Assembly: GCF_900445255.1 (NCBI RefSeq) | Contig: NZ_UAPU01000005.1 | Location: forward strand, 755,001 to 819,000 | Reading direction: 5' to 3' | DNA from: Anaerobiospirillum thomasii | GTDB lineage: Bacteria; Pseudomonadota; Gammaproteobacteria; Enterobacterales; Succinivibrionaceae | Length of the DNA: 64,000 nucleotides | Shown: piece after piece, positions 16,979-26,235 of the stretch | Layout of the letters: each line of letters begins with the position of its first letter | Numbering within the stretch: position 1 is the first letter of the stretch | Notes under the pieces: generated by a model | Databases searched by the model: none | What the model was told of the DNA's origin: nothing | The model's input: only the letters and a program-made list of their open reading frames with translations | Position numbers and translations under genes: made by a program

Positions 16979-18343
16979 ATGCATATTCATATTCTTGGTA
17001 TCTGCGGCACCTTTATGGGTGGCGTGGCCATTCTGGCCAAAAGTGCAGGCTATACAGTCACAGGATCAGATCTTAATGTCTATCCACCAATGAGCACACA
17101 GCTTGAAAATGCAGGTATCAAACTCTACAAAGGCTATGATGCCTCACTTTTTGATGAGATTAATCCTGATCTTATAGTCGTTGGCAACGTCATGAAGCGA
17201 GGCATGGGTGTAATTGAGCGTATGCTCAATGAAAAACGCGCCTATGTCTCAGGCCCGCAGTATCTTTATGAGCATTATCTGCGCCATAAAACCACACTGG
17301 CAGTGGCCGGCACGCATGGCAAGACCTCAACATCAGCCATGCTCGCCTGGATTTTAGAGAAAAACGGTAAAAATCCTGGTTTTTTAATTGGCGGCATTCC
17401 ACGCAATTTTGGTCTTAGCGCCCGTGATACCGACAGTGACTACTTTGTCATTGAAGCTGATGAGTATGACTGTGCCTTTTTTGACAAAAGATCAAAATTT
17501 GTCCACTACCATCCTGATGTGGCCATTTTAAACAATCTTGAATTTGATCATGCCGATATCTTCAATTCAATTGATGATATCAAGCGTCAGTTCCATCATT
17601 TAGTAAGAACAGTGCCTGGCAACGGTCTTGTAGTCTATCCTCATGATGAACAGGGCATTATTGATGTCATCAACATGGGTCTTTGGTCAAATAAGGCCAT
17701 AGCAGGCGACAAGGAGCATCTGCATGTCAAAGTGCTAAAGGAAGACTGCTCGGCCTTTAGTCTGTATCATGGCGAGGATTATATCTGTGATGTAAATTAT
17801 GCCTGCACAGGACTTTACAATATTAAAAATGCCCTGTGTGCCATTGAGGCTGCCGCCTTTATCGGTATTGACTACAAGGATGCGGCTCTGTCCCTTGAGA
17901 GCTTTATGCTGCCAAAGAGACGTATGGAGCTTGTAGGCTCTGTAGGCTCAATCAATATCTATGATGACTTTGCCCATCACCCTAGTGCGATCTTGTGTAC
18001 CTCCAAGGGCTTAAGAGATAAAATAGGCACCAGTAAACGTCTTATTGCCGTATTTGAGCCACGCTCCAATTCCATGAAGTTAGGTGCCAACAAAGATGAG
18101 CTTGCTGACTCATTTGCCTATGCCGATCACTCTTTTATCTATGCTCCCGATTCTGTCAGCTGGGATATAGATAAAATCAAGGCAGGCCATGAAAACCTTG
18201 AGATTATTCATGATTTTGATACTCTTTTAGACGCTGTCTGTGCCTTTGTTCACGATGGTGATGAGATTTTAATTATGAGTAACGGCAACTTTAATGGCAT
18301 ACATCAAAAACTCTATACCAGGCTTAAAGAAAAATATGCATAA
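16979..18343 (+). CDS. mpl: UDP-MurNAc:L-Ala-gamma-D-Glu-meso-DAP ligase
   Basis: 454 residues. N-terminal GxGG-type Mur domain HIHILGICGTFMGGVAILAK, ATP-binding P-loop AGTHGKTSTSAMLAW near residues 105-119, central IEADEYDCAFFDKRSKFVHY, and C-terminal DDFAHHPSAILCTSKGLR with FEPRSNSMK. These are diagnostic for Mpl rather than MurC (shorter start, SDLNVYPPMSTQL). It joins recycled tripeptide to UDP-MurNAc in cell-wall recycling and implies meso-DAP peptidoglycan. It begins four bases after apbE. Confidence 0.96.
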   Translation: MHIHILGICGTFMGGVAILAKSAGYTVTGSDLNVYPPMSTQLENAGIKLYKGYDASLFDEINPDLIVVGNVMKRGMGVIERMLNEKRAYVSGPQYLYEHYLRHKTTLAVAGTHGKTSTSAMLAWILEKNGKNPGFLIGGIPRNFGLSARDTDSDYFVIEADEYDCAFFDKRSKFVHYHPDVAILNNLEFDHADIFNSIDDIKRQFHHLVRTVPGNGLVVYPHDEQGIIDVINMGLWSNKAIAGDKEHLHVKVLKEDCSAFSLYHGEDYICDVNYACTGLYNIKNALCAIEAAAFIGIDYKDAALSLESFMLPKRRMELVGSVGSINIYDDFAHHPSAILCTSKGLRDKIGTSKRLIAVFEPRSNSMKLGANKDELADSFAYADHSFIYAPDSVSWDIDKIKAGHENLEIIHDFDTLLDAVCAFVHDGDEILIMSNGNFNGIHQKLYTRLKEKYA

Positions 18344-18358
18344 AGGAGTTTAGTTAAT

Positions 18359-18392
18359 AATCCTGTCAAAGCCCAATCTGACAGGATTTTTT
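18359..18392 (+). terminator. Terminator of nqrM-apbE-mpl
   Basis: Perfect 10-bp stem AATCCTGTCA/TGACAGGATT with a 10-base loop and a T run, 15 bases after the mpl stop. Confidence 0.88.
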
Positions 18393-18955
18393 AACCTCGA
18401 TGCATATACAGCCAAGATTGTGTCATAGCCATATGCATCTGTAAGAAATTCTAAAGCCCCTCTATACTGCAATACCAAGGTCAAGGCAAAGATCCTCATC
18501 AATCAAAAAAAAACTGAGCTGGTCGTATCTGTAGCTGAGCTGACAAAAGCTTATCTTGCTACCCTAAAAGACATAACTGTGCAAAAAAAGATCAAATGAA
18601 AAATCTGTGTAATTTTTCATATGCACAGTATTTTTCCTTAATGCGTCAATGATCTTTTTAAAAACTGCAAAGGCAAAAATCTGATAGTCAATGATTGGCA
18701 TAGTCAACCTGTAAAGGCTTATATTTGACGGACATTTTTTACATTGATGTCTATGACATATGAGCATGACCAAATTTATTTTGTAGGTTATAGGCTCAAT
18801 GATCCGGCTTTTAAAGCATAGAGGGGATAGACAGTATTCTAATTTATAAATAATGCTAGTATTATAAGGTTAAAGTGCTCACATGGATGCACTAAAGTAA
18901 TGAAGTTGCATACAAAGGTATTACATATAAATCTTGGAACAAATGGGATTTTATT
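18393..18955. other. Non-coding region with remnant sequence
   Basis: No intact gene. A short open stretch at about 18478-18598 reads KVKAKILINQKKTELVVSVA and continues to a stop; it could be a decayed transposase tail but is too short to assign. The ISL3-leader relic follows. The 200 bases before the ATPase gene contain only AT-rich sequence. Confidence 0.4.
18585..18750 (-). mobile_element. Orphan relic of the ISL3 structured leader
   Basis: 18668-18748 aligns base for base, at roughly four in five positions, with 45912-45992 of ISL3 copy 2: shared blocks AGTCAATGATTGGCA, GTCAACC, GGCTT, TTGACGGACA and ACATTGA/GCATTGA. Just left of it GAAAAATCTGTGTAATTTTT mirrors GAAAAATCTTTGGGATTTTT of the element, with about 55 extra bases between. 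No transposase remains nearby. Either an old ISL3 fragment or an independent structured element. Confidence 0.6.
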
Positions 18956-20785
18956 ATGAACACACACGCAAAGCCAAAAGTATTACCAGGATGTGAGATC
19001 TTTGAAAAGCTGATTGAATCTAATGCCTATTATGTAGATAAAACCTCATACTTAAAAAATCTCCTTGAAAGCTCTGATGAGGTTGAAAATGCCTTATTCA
19101 CAAGACCCCGTCGCTTTGGCAAAACTTTAAATATGTCCATGATTAAGGCCTTTTGTGAGCTTGACTATAAAAATCCAGGCGATACCACCTATCAGCAAAA
19201 GCTCTTTATAGACAATGGCCGTAATCTTGCTGTAGCTCAGGATGAGTACAAAGAGCTGCGAGATAAGGTCATGGGACAGCTGCCTGTTATCTATGTCTCC
19301 TTTAGAGGTGTTGAGGGCTCCTGCTTTTATGAGGCTGTTGAAAAATTAGTAATTAAGATTTTCAACTTATATGAAGCATTTGCCTTTTTGCTAGATAATC
19401 CCAAAATATCAGATAACAGAAAAATTATTTTTTCCACTATATTCGATTTTTGCGCAAATAACCTTAATCTGTCAGCAGATTTAACAAAACTCAATGATGC
19501 TGTAACTTATTGTGGTCTTTTTATACCCAATCTTGCAAAAATGTTATACCTTGCATATGGCACAAAGGTTTTAATCCTTATAGATGAGTATGATGTCCCA
19601 TTACAAAAGGCAGTTGTAGCAAAAGAGCCGTATTATGATGAAATGCTTGCCATTATCCGTGATATAAGTGTTAATACCTTTAAACAAGATCCAGATGCCT
19701 GGCTGTATAAGGGCATTATTACAGGCTGCTTAAAAATTGCCCATCAAAGTGTCTTTACTGATGCTAATAACTTTACCACCTTTAATGTTAACGATGAGCT
19801 TTACTCATCCTTCTTTGGCTTTACACAGGAGCAGACTGATAAAATCATCAGTGACTTTGGTGTAGAGTCTAAAAAAGATGAGATTAAAAAGTGGTATAAC
19901 GGTTATAGATTTGGCAATGATTATGTCTACTGCCCATGGTCTTTAATGGAGTACTGCGCCGCATCAAAACGTAACGGAAGCAATGAGCCAAAGCCTTTTT
20001 GGGTTAACACCTCAGGCAATGACATTATTACTCTGTATACTAAAAACTCAATTGAGGCTAAAAAGCAAGGTAATATTGATAAATTACAGGACTTAATGGA
20101 TGGCAAATCAATAGACATTGAGCTATCTGAATTTACAGTTTATCCTGATATTAAAAGTGGTCTGAAATTTAACGCCTTTAGCACTATGCTGTTACAGACA
20201 GGCTATGTCACTCTATCTGATGACTCACCATTGACAGATAATGTCAGAATAAAAATACCAAATTATGAGGTAAGAATGGCCTTTGAAAGCAGGCTTGGTG
20301 TTTTATATTCAGAGGACGATGCAACCTGGAGTGCACAGGGTTATAACCTTTTAGATGCATTACTGTGTAATGATATTGCCAAGGCTCAGGATATTATCAA
20401 TACAGTATTAAAAACCTATATAAGCATTAGACACTCAGGTCATGAGCAATACTTTCATGGTTTTATGCAGGGTCTTTTGATAGAGGCTGTAACCGATTGT
20501 GGTATTACTATGTTAGATGAGAGTGAAAGTGGTCTTGGCTATAGTGACATCATTCTTAAAGACTCATCTAATGATAGAGCAGTTATTTTAGAGTTTAAAA
20601 GAGCTACAACAGATGACTGTCTAGAGGTCGCTAATGAGGCTACAGATCAAATCATAGAAAAGAAATATGCAGATCTGTTTAGTGCACAATATAAACATGT
20701 CTATGGCATTGGCATAGGCTTTTTCAAGAAAAAATGTAAGATTGCATCTTTGGGCAATATTGCAAAGAAGAGAGGATCTGAATAA
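18956..20785 (+). CDS. AAA-ATPase with C-terminal PD-(D/E)XK nuclease-like domain (DUF1703 type)
   Basis: 609 residues. N-terminal AAA-ATPase-like domain: YYVDKTSYLKNLLES, P-loop-like TRPRRFGKTLNMSM near residues 45-58, Walker B VLILIDEYDVPL near 203-214. The C-terminus has DIILKDSSNDRAVILEFKR, a PD-(D/E)XK-type core of D, then E-x-K. Such proteins are abundant in anaerobes and often present in many copies; their function is not established. A broken relative is at 32072-33880. No partner gene; it stands alone between non-coding stretches. Confidence 0.88.
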   Translation: MNTHAKPKVLPGCEIFEKLIESNAYYVDKTSYLKNLLESSDEVENALFTRPRRFGKTLNMSMIKAFCELDYKNPGDTTYQQKLFIDNGRNLAVAQDEYKELRDKVMGQLPVIYVSFRGVEGSCFYEAVEKLVIKIFNLYEAFAFLLDNPKISDNRKIIFSTIFDFCANNLNLSADLTKLNDAVTYCGLFIPNLAKMLYLAYGTKVLILIDEYDVPLQKAVVAKEPYYDEMLAIIRDISVNTFKQDPDAWLYKGIITGCLKIAHQSVFTDANNFTTFNVNDELYSSFFGFTQEQTDKIISDFGVESKKDEIKKWYNGYRFGNDYVYCPWSLMEYCAASKRNGSNEPKPFWVNTSGNDIITLYTKNSIEAKKQGNIDKLQDLMDGKSIDIELSEFTVYPDIKSGLKFNAFSTMLLQTGYVTLSDDSPLTDNVRIKIPNYEVRMAFESRLGVLYSEDDATWSAQGYNLLDALLCNDIAKAQDIINTVLKTYISIRHSGHEQYFHGFMQGLLIEAVTDCGITMLDESESGLGYSDIILKDSSNDRAVILEFKRATTDDCLEVANEATDQIIEKKYADLFSAQYKHVYGIGIGFFKKKCKIASLGNIAKKRGSE

Positions 20786-21320
20786 AAGTATTGGATGGAC
20801 GATAGGTATTATGTGGCACCATACAATAACTTAAGATCAGGAGATTTTAATTTAACCTTATAGCGCAACTGCTTAGCCCACAATACACAGCATATAGATG
20901 CTCTTATAGGTGCCACACTCAAGAGAGGGCTGAACCAATCACTGTTGATAGGCATAATACTAAGTGCATCTGCCTGATACCAACCATCCCAAGTACATAC
21001 ACATCATGACTTTGTTTTTATAAATTATAGGATCTTGGGTATCTTAATACACAGCTTTATTTATAATTTTAAATGCATTTGCCAACTGTCTGCAGGTTTT
21101 ATCAGATGTAAACCCTGACAGCTTTATTGAAGTTAAGAACACAAAACTCCGCTTTGCAGGTAAAAATTAAGGTCCATTAATTAAAATATTTTGTTGATAT
21201 TGTATTTACTCTTCATGAAAAGAGCATTAAAACAAGATCTTACATGTAAGCTTAGAGTTTTATTTCAGATTTGAACTTCAAATTTTAAAATTTTTTGTTA
21301 AGCATATCACATATTTGAAA
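20786..21320. other. Long intergenic region with probable gene remnant
   Basis: A 40-codon open stretch (21051-21170, TALFIILNAFANCLQVLSD at the start) reads like a real protein fragment, perhaps a transposase C-terminus, but has no start and is preceded by stops. The remainder is AT-rich and non-coding. The 3' part leads to the mglB promoter. Confidence 0.4.
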
Positions 21321-21336
21321 TGTAAACGTTCCCACA
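21321..21336 (+). promoter_or_regulatory. Putative LacI/GalR-family operator upstream of mglB
   Basis: TGTAAACGTTCCCACA resembles the GalR/GalS operator (TGTAANCGNTTNCACA) with its central CG and dyad symmetry, 205 bases before the mglB start. A galactose repressor gene is not in the window, so the regulator is inferred from the site alone. Confidence 0.55.
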
Positions 21337-21540
21337 TTTTTTGTACTCAAAAAATTAAATGGTATTTTAATGCCTATTACAGAGACTATATAAATAGTTT
21401 TTATACTTATAATTAATTTATAACATATAATAACTATAGTCATAAAATTTGCTTTTTATCTCATTTTATTTGGCCATTTATTAATATTATGTATCTGAAA
21501 TAAATCTTCGACAATTAAGTATCTTTGGAGGATGCTATAT

Positions 21541-22569
21541 ATGTTTAATAAGGCTAAATTCACTGCTATTGCAGCTGGCGTTATGTTTGCCGCCACCATG
21601 GGTGCAGCACAGGCTGCCGATGACGTATTAATCGGCTCATGTATCTACAAGTTTGACGATACATTCATGACCGGTGTACGTAACAACATGGAAAAGGCAG
21701 CAGCCGATCTTAAAGCTGACATCGAGCTTGTAGACTCACAGAACCGTCAGCCAATGCAGAACGATCAGGTTGATACCTTCATCACCAAGGGTGTTACCGC
21801 TCTTGTAATCAACCCAGTAGATCGCAGTGCTGCAGGTCCGCTTGTAGACAAGGCCAAAGGCGAGAATCTTCCAATCGTATTCATCAACCGTGAGCCAGAC
21901 AAGAGCATCCTCGACGGCTTTGACAAGGCCTGGTACGTAGGCGCCAAGGCTGAAGAGTCAGGCACCATCGGCGGCCAGCTGATCGTTGACTACTTCAAAG
22001 CCCATCCAGAGGCAGACAAGAACGGTGACGGTGTTATCCAGTACATCCTGATTAAGGGTGAGCAGGGCCACCAGGACGCCACCTTACGTTCAGAGTACTG
22101 CGTAAAGGCTATGAAAGATGCTGGCATGAAGATCGAAGAGATCGGTGCTGACAACGCCAACTGGGATAAGGTTCAGGGTCACGACAAGATGAAGAACTTC
22201 ATCACAGCTAAGGGCATCGACGCAATCGAGGCTGTACTGTGCAACAACGACGACATGGCTTTAGGTGCTATCGAGGCTCTCAAGTCAGAAGGCTACAACA
22301 CTGGCAAGGATCCTAAGAAGTACATCCCTGTAACCGGTGTAGACGCTACAGCTCCAGCTCTGCAGGCTATTGCCGCAGGTCAGATGTTAGGTACATCACT
22401 CAACGACGCCTACAACCAGGGTACTGCCGCAGTTCGCATTGCCAACCAGGCTTCAAAGGGTGAGGCTGTAACTGACGAGTCAATCGGCTACAAGATCACC
22501 GATGGTAAGTATGTATGGATTCCATACGTAAAAGTTACCCAGGAGAACTACAAAGATTTCATGAAGTAA
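21541..22569 (+). CDS. mglB: Galactose/methyl-galactoside ABC transporter, periplasmic binding protein
   Basis: 342 residues from the ATG at 21541; an in-frame ATG at 21532 abuts the GGAGG ribosome site too closely. A signal peptide ends at AQAADDVL. Sugar-binding-protein features: YKFDDTFMTGVRNNMEKAA, QNDQVDTFITKGVTALVINP, VYDNDDMALGAIEAL-like CNNDDMALGAIEALK, and the EF-hand-like calcium loop DKNGDGVIQ around residue 160, typical of MglB. Codon use is strongly biased to AAC, GAC, ATC and AAG, unlike neighbours, suggesting high expression. First gene of mglBAC. Confidence 0.95.
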   Translation: MFNKAKFTAIAAGVMFAATMGAAQAADDVLIGSCIYKFDDTFMTGVRNNMEKAAADLKADIELVDSQNRQPMQNDQVDTFITKGVTALVINPVDRSAAGPLVDKAKGENLPIVFINREPDKSILDGFDKAWYVGAKAEESGTIGGQLIVDYFKAHPEADKNGDGVIQYILIKGEQGHQDATLRSEYCVKAMKDAGMKIEEIGADNANWDKVQGHDKMKNFITAKGIDAIEAVLCNNDDMALGAIEALKSEGYNTGKDPKKYIPVTGVDATAPALQAIAAGQMLGTSLNDAYNQGTAAVRIANQASKGEAVTDESIGYKITDGKYVWIPYVKVTQENYKDFMK

Positions 22570-22592
22570 TCTTCAGGTAATCTTTTAAAATA

Positions 22593-22638
22593 AAAGCCCC
22601 CTGTATCTTTGGAGAACTTATCTGTGACAGGGGGCTTT
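22593..22638 (+). terminator. Intra-operon attenuator between mglB and mglA
   Basis: Strong 12-bp stem AAAGCCCCCTGT/ACAGGGGGCTTT with a 22-base loop but no T run. Placed 23 bases after mglB; such hairpins protect the upstream binding-protein mRNA and lower expression of the downstream transporter genes. Confidence 0.75.
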
Positions 22639-22728
22639 ACAATCAGACCTTACAAATTTTCTTTTTTCGATAATTAAACACAAATTTACAAAATAAAATA
22701 GAGATTGAAATTTATTGTACACGCTGTA

Positions 22729-22743
22729 TGTAAGCGTTCTCTT
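22729..22743 (+). promoter_or_regulatory. Second operator-like site, upstream of mglA
   Basis: TGTAAGCGTTCTCTT shares the TGTAA-CG-TT half with the site before mglB, though the right half is weaker. It lies in the 286-bp gap before mglA, hinting at a second promoter or a downstream operator. Confidence 0.35.
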
Positions 22744-22855
22744 TTTATTTTAAGAGGTCTGAGCGTGATATCACGCCGGTCTTGCTAGGATCTGACGCCG
22801 CATGGCGTATAGCACACAGAACTTATTGCAATTATTGTAAAGCGAGGCATGTCTC

Positions 22856-24364
22856 ATGACAGACAAGAAATACGTCCTTGAGATGAATGACATCGTTAAG
22901 CGTTTCCCAGGTGTACTGGCTTTAGACCATGCCAACCTGAGAGTAAGACCTGGTACCGTGCATGCCCTTATGGGTGAGAACGGCGCAGGTAAATCAACGC
23001 TGATGAAATGTCTATTTGGTCTATATCACCCAGATGAGGGTGAGATCATTATTGATGGTCAAAAAATCACAGATATTCCATCCACCAAGGCAGCCCTTGG
23101 TCTTGGCGTATCCATGATCCATCAGGAACTCCATCCTATACGTTTCCGTCCTATTATGGAAAACGTATGGATTGGCCGTTTCCCTACCAAGTTTGGTTTT
23201 GTTGATCATGCCAAAATGCAAAAAGATACTGAGGAGCTTTTTGCAAAAATCGGCCTTGATGTTGACCCGCTGGCCACAGCAAGAACTGTAGGTGCATCTA
23301 AACTGCAGCTGGTTGAAATTGCGCGCGCCATTTCCTATGATGCTAAAATCATCATCATGGACGAGCCTACTTCATCACTTACTGAAAATGAGGTTGAATA
23401 CCTGTTCAAGATCATTGATCAGTTACGCTCTGAAGGCCGCTCTATTATTTATATTTCCCACAAGATGGAAGAGATTCTGCGTATTTCAGATGACGTTACC
23501 ATCATGCGTGACGGCAAGTACGTTGGTACATGGGAAGCTAAAGACATTGATCAGGACTTTATCATCAAGAACATGGTAGGTCGTGATCTGTCCAACCGTT
23601 TCCCTGTCAAAGAGCAAAAACCATCAGATGAGGTTGTTTTAAAAGTTGAAAACTTCACCTCAGCTGCCAAGCGCTCCTTTGTGGATGTCAACTTCGAGCT
23701 GCACCGCGGTGAAATCCTCGGTATCGGCGGCCTTGTTGGCGCACAGAGAACAGAACTTGTTGAATCAATCTTTGGTCTGCGCCCTATTGCCTCAGGCACA
23801 CTGTATAAAGACGGCTCTGCCATCAATATCAAATCTGTACGTGACGCCAAGCGTAACGGTATCGCCCTTTTAACCGAGGAGCGTCGTCAGAACGGTATTT
23901 TCGGCATTCTCTCTATTCTTGATAATACAGTTATTGCTGCGCAAAAGAGCTTTGCCAACATGGGTATTCTTGACAATTCAAGGCGTGAGCCATCAGCTCT
24001 TGAGGCCTGCCGCGATCTCAATGTTAAGATGCCAGGCCTTGGCGCCCCTATCAAGAACCTCTCAGGCGGTAACCAGCAGAAGGTACTTATTGCCCGCTGG
24101 CTTTTAACCAACTCTGATATTCTGATTTTCGACGAGCCTACCCGTGGTATTGACGTTGGAGCTAAATACGAGATCTATACTCTCATGCTCGATCAGATTG
24201 CCCAGGGCAAGTCAATTATCATGATTTCATCAGAAATGCCTGAACTTATGGGTATGTCAGACAGAATCATGGTTATGTGCGAAGGTCACGTAACCGGATT
24301 TGTTGATAAAGAAAACTTCGACCAGGTAGAAATCATGCGCCTGGCCTCATCCTTTAACAAGTAA
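22856..24364 (+). CDS. mglA: Galactose/methyl-galactoside ABC transporter ATPase (two nucleotide-binding domains)
   Basis: 502 residues, E. coli MglA length. Domain 1: Walker A GENGAGKST near residues 41-49, Walker B IIIMDEPTSSLTE near 162. Domain 2: atypical P-loop GGLVGAQRTE, signature LSGGNQQKV near 401, Walker B ILIFDEPTRGIDVG. The asymmetric second P-loop is usual for monosaccharide importers. It energises sugar uptake with MglC in the inner membrane. The next gene starts 9 bases downstream. Confidence 0.96.
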   Translation: MTDKKYVLEMNDIVKRFPGVLALDHANLRVRPGTVHALMGENGAGKSTLMKCLFGLYHPDEGEIIIDGQKITDIPSTKAALGLGVSMIHQELHPIRFRPIMENVWIGRFPTKFGFVDHAKMQKDTEELFAKIGLDVDPLATARTVGASKLQLVEIARAISYDAKIIIMDEPTSSLTENEVEYLFKIIDQLRSEGRSIIYISHKMEEILRISDDVTIMRDGKYVGTWEAKDIDQDFIIKNMVGRDLSNRFPVKEQKPSDEVVLKVENFTSAAKRSFVDVNFELHRGEILGIGGLVGAQRTELVESIFGLRPIASGTLYKDGSAINIKSVRDAKRNGIALLTEERRQNGIFGILSILDNTVIAAQKSFANMGILDNSRREPSALEACRDLNVKMPGLGAPIKNLSGGNQQKVLIARWLLTNSDILIFDEPTRGIDVGAKYEIYTLMLDQIAQGKSIIMISSEMPELMGMSDRIMVMCEGHVTGFVDKENFDQVEIMRLASSFNK

Positions 24365-24373
24365 GGAGCTTAT

Positions 24374-25594
24374 ATGTCTACTGTAATTACACAAAGCTCA
24401 TACCGTAAAAGTTTAACAGGCCTTGGCCTTGGTATTTTACTTTTAGGTGTAGCCCTGTTCTTTGCCAAGATCAAAGTTATTTATGATCTTCCTGTTTTAA
24501 TGATGATTATCGGTGCCTGGGTGGCCATACAGAACGGTATGCGCCTGTACAAGCCTGGTCATAATATTCAGGACATTGAAATCAACGCCAAGACTTTAAA
24601 TAATGTGCTGACCAATTACGCCATTATTATCGCCATGGTGGTGCTGGTACTTATCATCTGTATTCTGCAGCCTCGATTCATGCAGATCCGTGTGGTACTG
24701 GATATTATGACTCAGTCATCAACCAAGCTCATTATTGCTCTTGGTATCTGCTTCACTCTGATCATTGCAGGATGTGACCTGTCAGCCGGTCGTATCGTAG
24801 GTCTTGCCGCTGTTATCTCAACCTCAATGCTGCAGACTGAAGATTATGCCAACAGATTCTTCCCTGAGCTTGCTCAGTTGCCTCTGTTCGTGCCTATCAT
24901 CACTGCTGTGGTTGTATGTATGATCTTCGGTGCCCTCAACGGCTTCTTGGTGGCACAGTATGAAATGCATCCTTTCATTGCAACACTGGCAACCTCAGTT
25001 ATTGTATACGGTACCTGCTCACTGTACTTTGACCTTCCACCTAACAACTCACAGCCAATTGGCGGTGTAAGACCAGACTTTGCAGCCTTAGGTCAGACCA
25101 AGCTCTTCCAGTTTGGCAGATTCCCAGGCGTGTCTGTACTTATCCCAATTGCAGCTGTTATCACTGTAATTATCTGGTTCGTACTTAACAAGACCATCTT
25201 CGGTAAGAACGTATACGCCTTAGGCGGCAACCGCGAAGCTGCTGTTGTAGCCGGTGTTAACGTATATGCCACCAACCTATTCATCTTCATCCTGGCAGCC
25301 GGTCTGTACGGTATTGCAGGTGTGTTAGAGGCCGCAAGAACCGCAGGTGCTACCAACCAGTACGGTATGGGTTATGAGCTTGATGCCATCGCAGCCTGTG
25401 TGGTAGGTGGTGTATCTCTTATGGGTGGTATTGCAACAGTATCAGGCATCATCGCCGGTGTGTTCGTATTCACCATTATTCAGTACGGTCTGCAGTTTAT
25501 CTCTGTATCCCCAATGTGGCAGCAGGTTATCAAGGGCATCATTATTGCCACCGCTGTAGCTATCGATATGGGTAAGTATCGTAAGAAAGTTTAG
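24374..25594 (+). CDS. mglC: Galactose/methyl-galactoside ABC transporter permease, N-terminally extended
   Basis: 406 residues against about 336 in E. coli MglC. The core from around residue 75 matches the BPD_transp_2 family: QSSTKLIIALGICFTLIIAG, LSAGRIVGLAAVISTSMLQ, FGKNVYALGGNREAAVVAGV, AIAACVVGGVSLMGGIATVSG. The extra 70 residues hold two predicted hydrophobic segments (LTGLGLGILLLGVALFF and VLMMIIGAWVAIQ). An AAGGAG ribosome site fits this start. Last gene of the operon, followed by a terminator. Confidence 0.94.
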   Translation: MSTVITQSSYRKSLTGLGLGILLLGVALFFAKIKVIYDLPVLMMIIGAWVAIQNGMRLYKPGHNIQDIEINAKTLNNVLTNYAIIIAMVVLVLIICILQPRFMQIRVVLDIMTQSSTKLIIALGICFTLIIAGCDLSAGRIVGLAAVISTSMLQTEDYANRFFPELAQLPLFVPIITAVVVCMIFGALNGFLVAQYEMHPFIATLATSVIVYGTCSLYFDLPPNNSQPIGGVRPDFAALGQTKLFQFGRFPGVSVLIPIAAVITVIIWFVLNKTIFGKNVYALGGNREAAVVAGVNVYATNLFIFILAAGLYGIAGVLEAARTAGATNQYGMGYELDAIAACVVGGVSLMGGIATVSGIIAGVFVFTIIQYGLQFISVSPMWQQVIKGIIIATAVAIDMGKYRKKV

Positions 25595-25615
25595 TTCTCC
25601 AAGGAACTTACTACC

Positions 25616-25643
25616 AAACCCAAGCCTCCTCAGCTTGGGTTTT
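25616..25643 (+). terminator. Terminator of mglBAC
   Basis: Stem AAACCCAAGC/GCTTGGGTTT with 6-base loop and T5 tail, 22 bases after mglC. Confidence 0.92.
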
Positions 25644-25839
25644 TATTTTAATATAAAAGTCTTTTACTCCCCTTTTATGCCCTTTTATATCCTTTAATCG
25701 CAAGAAATGCCCTATACTTACAATTCTTTATTAAAAGCATGTTAAAGGATTGATAATTTTAAAAGATCACATATACTTAGCAAACAGTTTTACTTTATAT
25801 TTGATTATTTTAATAATATTGACAAACGGATTTAAAAAC

Positions 25840-26226
25840 ATGACTAAGATTATTTTTTCATCTCTTGCTGCCATGATTTTTACTGTTTCATCAGTCAGTG
25901 CAGCCCCACAAGGTTTTGACAATGCCAGTGCCACAGCCCCTCAGGGCTTTAGTGCAGCTGCCGCCACCAATATGACAGTTGCCAATGTTATTGCCAATGG
26001 TACCGATGAGATGGATGTGACCATGCGTGGCCGTATTACCAAGATGCTCGGTCAGGATAAATTCATATTTGAAGATGAGACCGGCACCATTGTAGTTGAG
26101 CTTGACGATGACAAGGACTGGTCACACATTCAAAAAGATCAGCTAATTGATATTCATGGTGAAATTGACCGTGATGCAAACAGCATCAAAGTTGATGTCA
26201 AAGACGCCACTGCACTTGAAAGATAA
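25840..26226 (+). CDS. BOF (bacterial OB-fold, YgiW/YdeI family) protein 1
   Basis: 128 residues from the ATG at 25840, which gives a clean signal peptide (MTKIIFSSLAAMIF to SVSA); upstream in-frame codons have no signal function. The mature part repeats PQGF twice, then the OB-fold core MTMRGRITK-like VTMRGRITKMLGQDKFIFED, ELDDDKDWSHIQKDQLIDIHGEIDRD. E. coli YgiW/YdeI are periplasmic stress-tolerance proteins that bind small molecules. First of three adjacent paralogues; 9-base gap to the next. Confidence 0.88.
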   Translation: MTKIIFSSLAAMIFTVSSVSAAPQGFDNASATAPQGFSAAAATNMTVANVIANGTDEMDVTMRGRITKMLGQDKFIFEDETGTIVVELDDDKDWSHIQKDQLIDIHGEIDRDANSIKVDVKDATALER

Positions 26227-26235
26227 GTAAGATTT

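Noticed and set aside
18478-18598. Short open stretch KVKAKILINQKKTELVVSVA as a gene
   Set aside because: No start codon context, 40 codons only, between a terminator and an IS relic; treated as remnant sequence.
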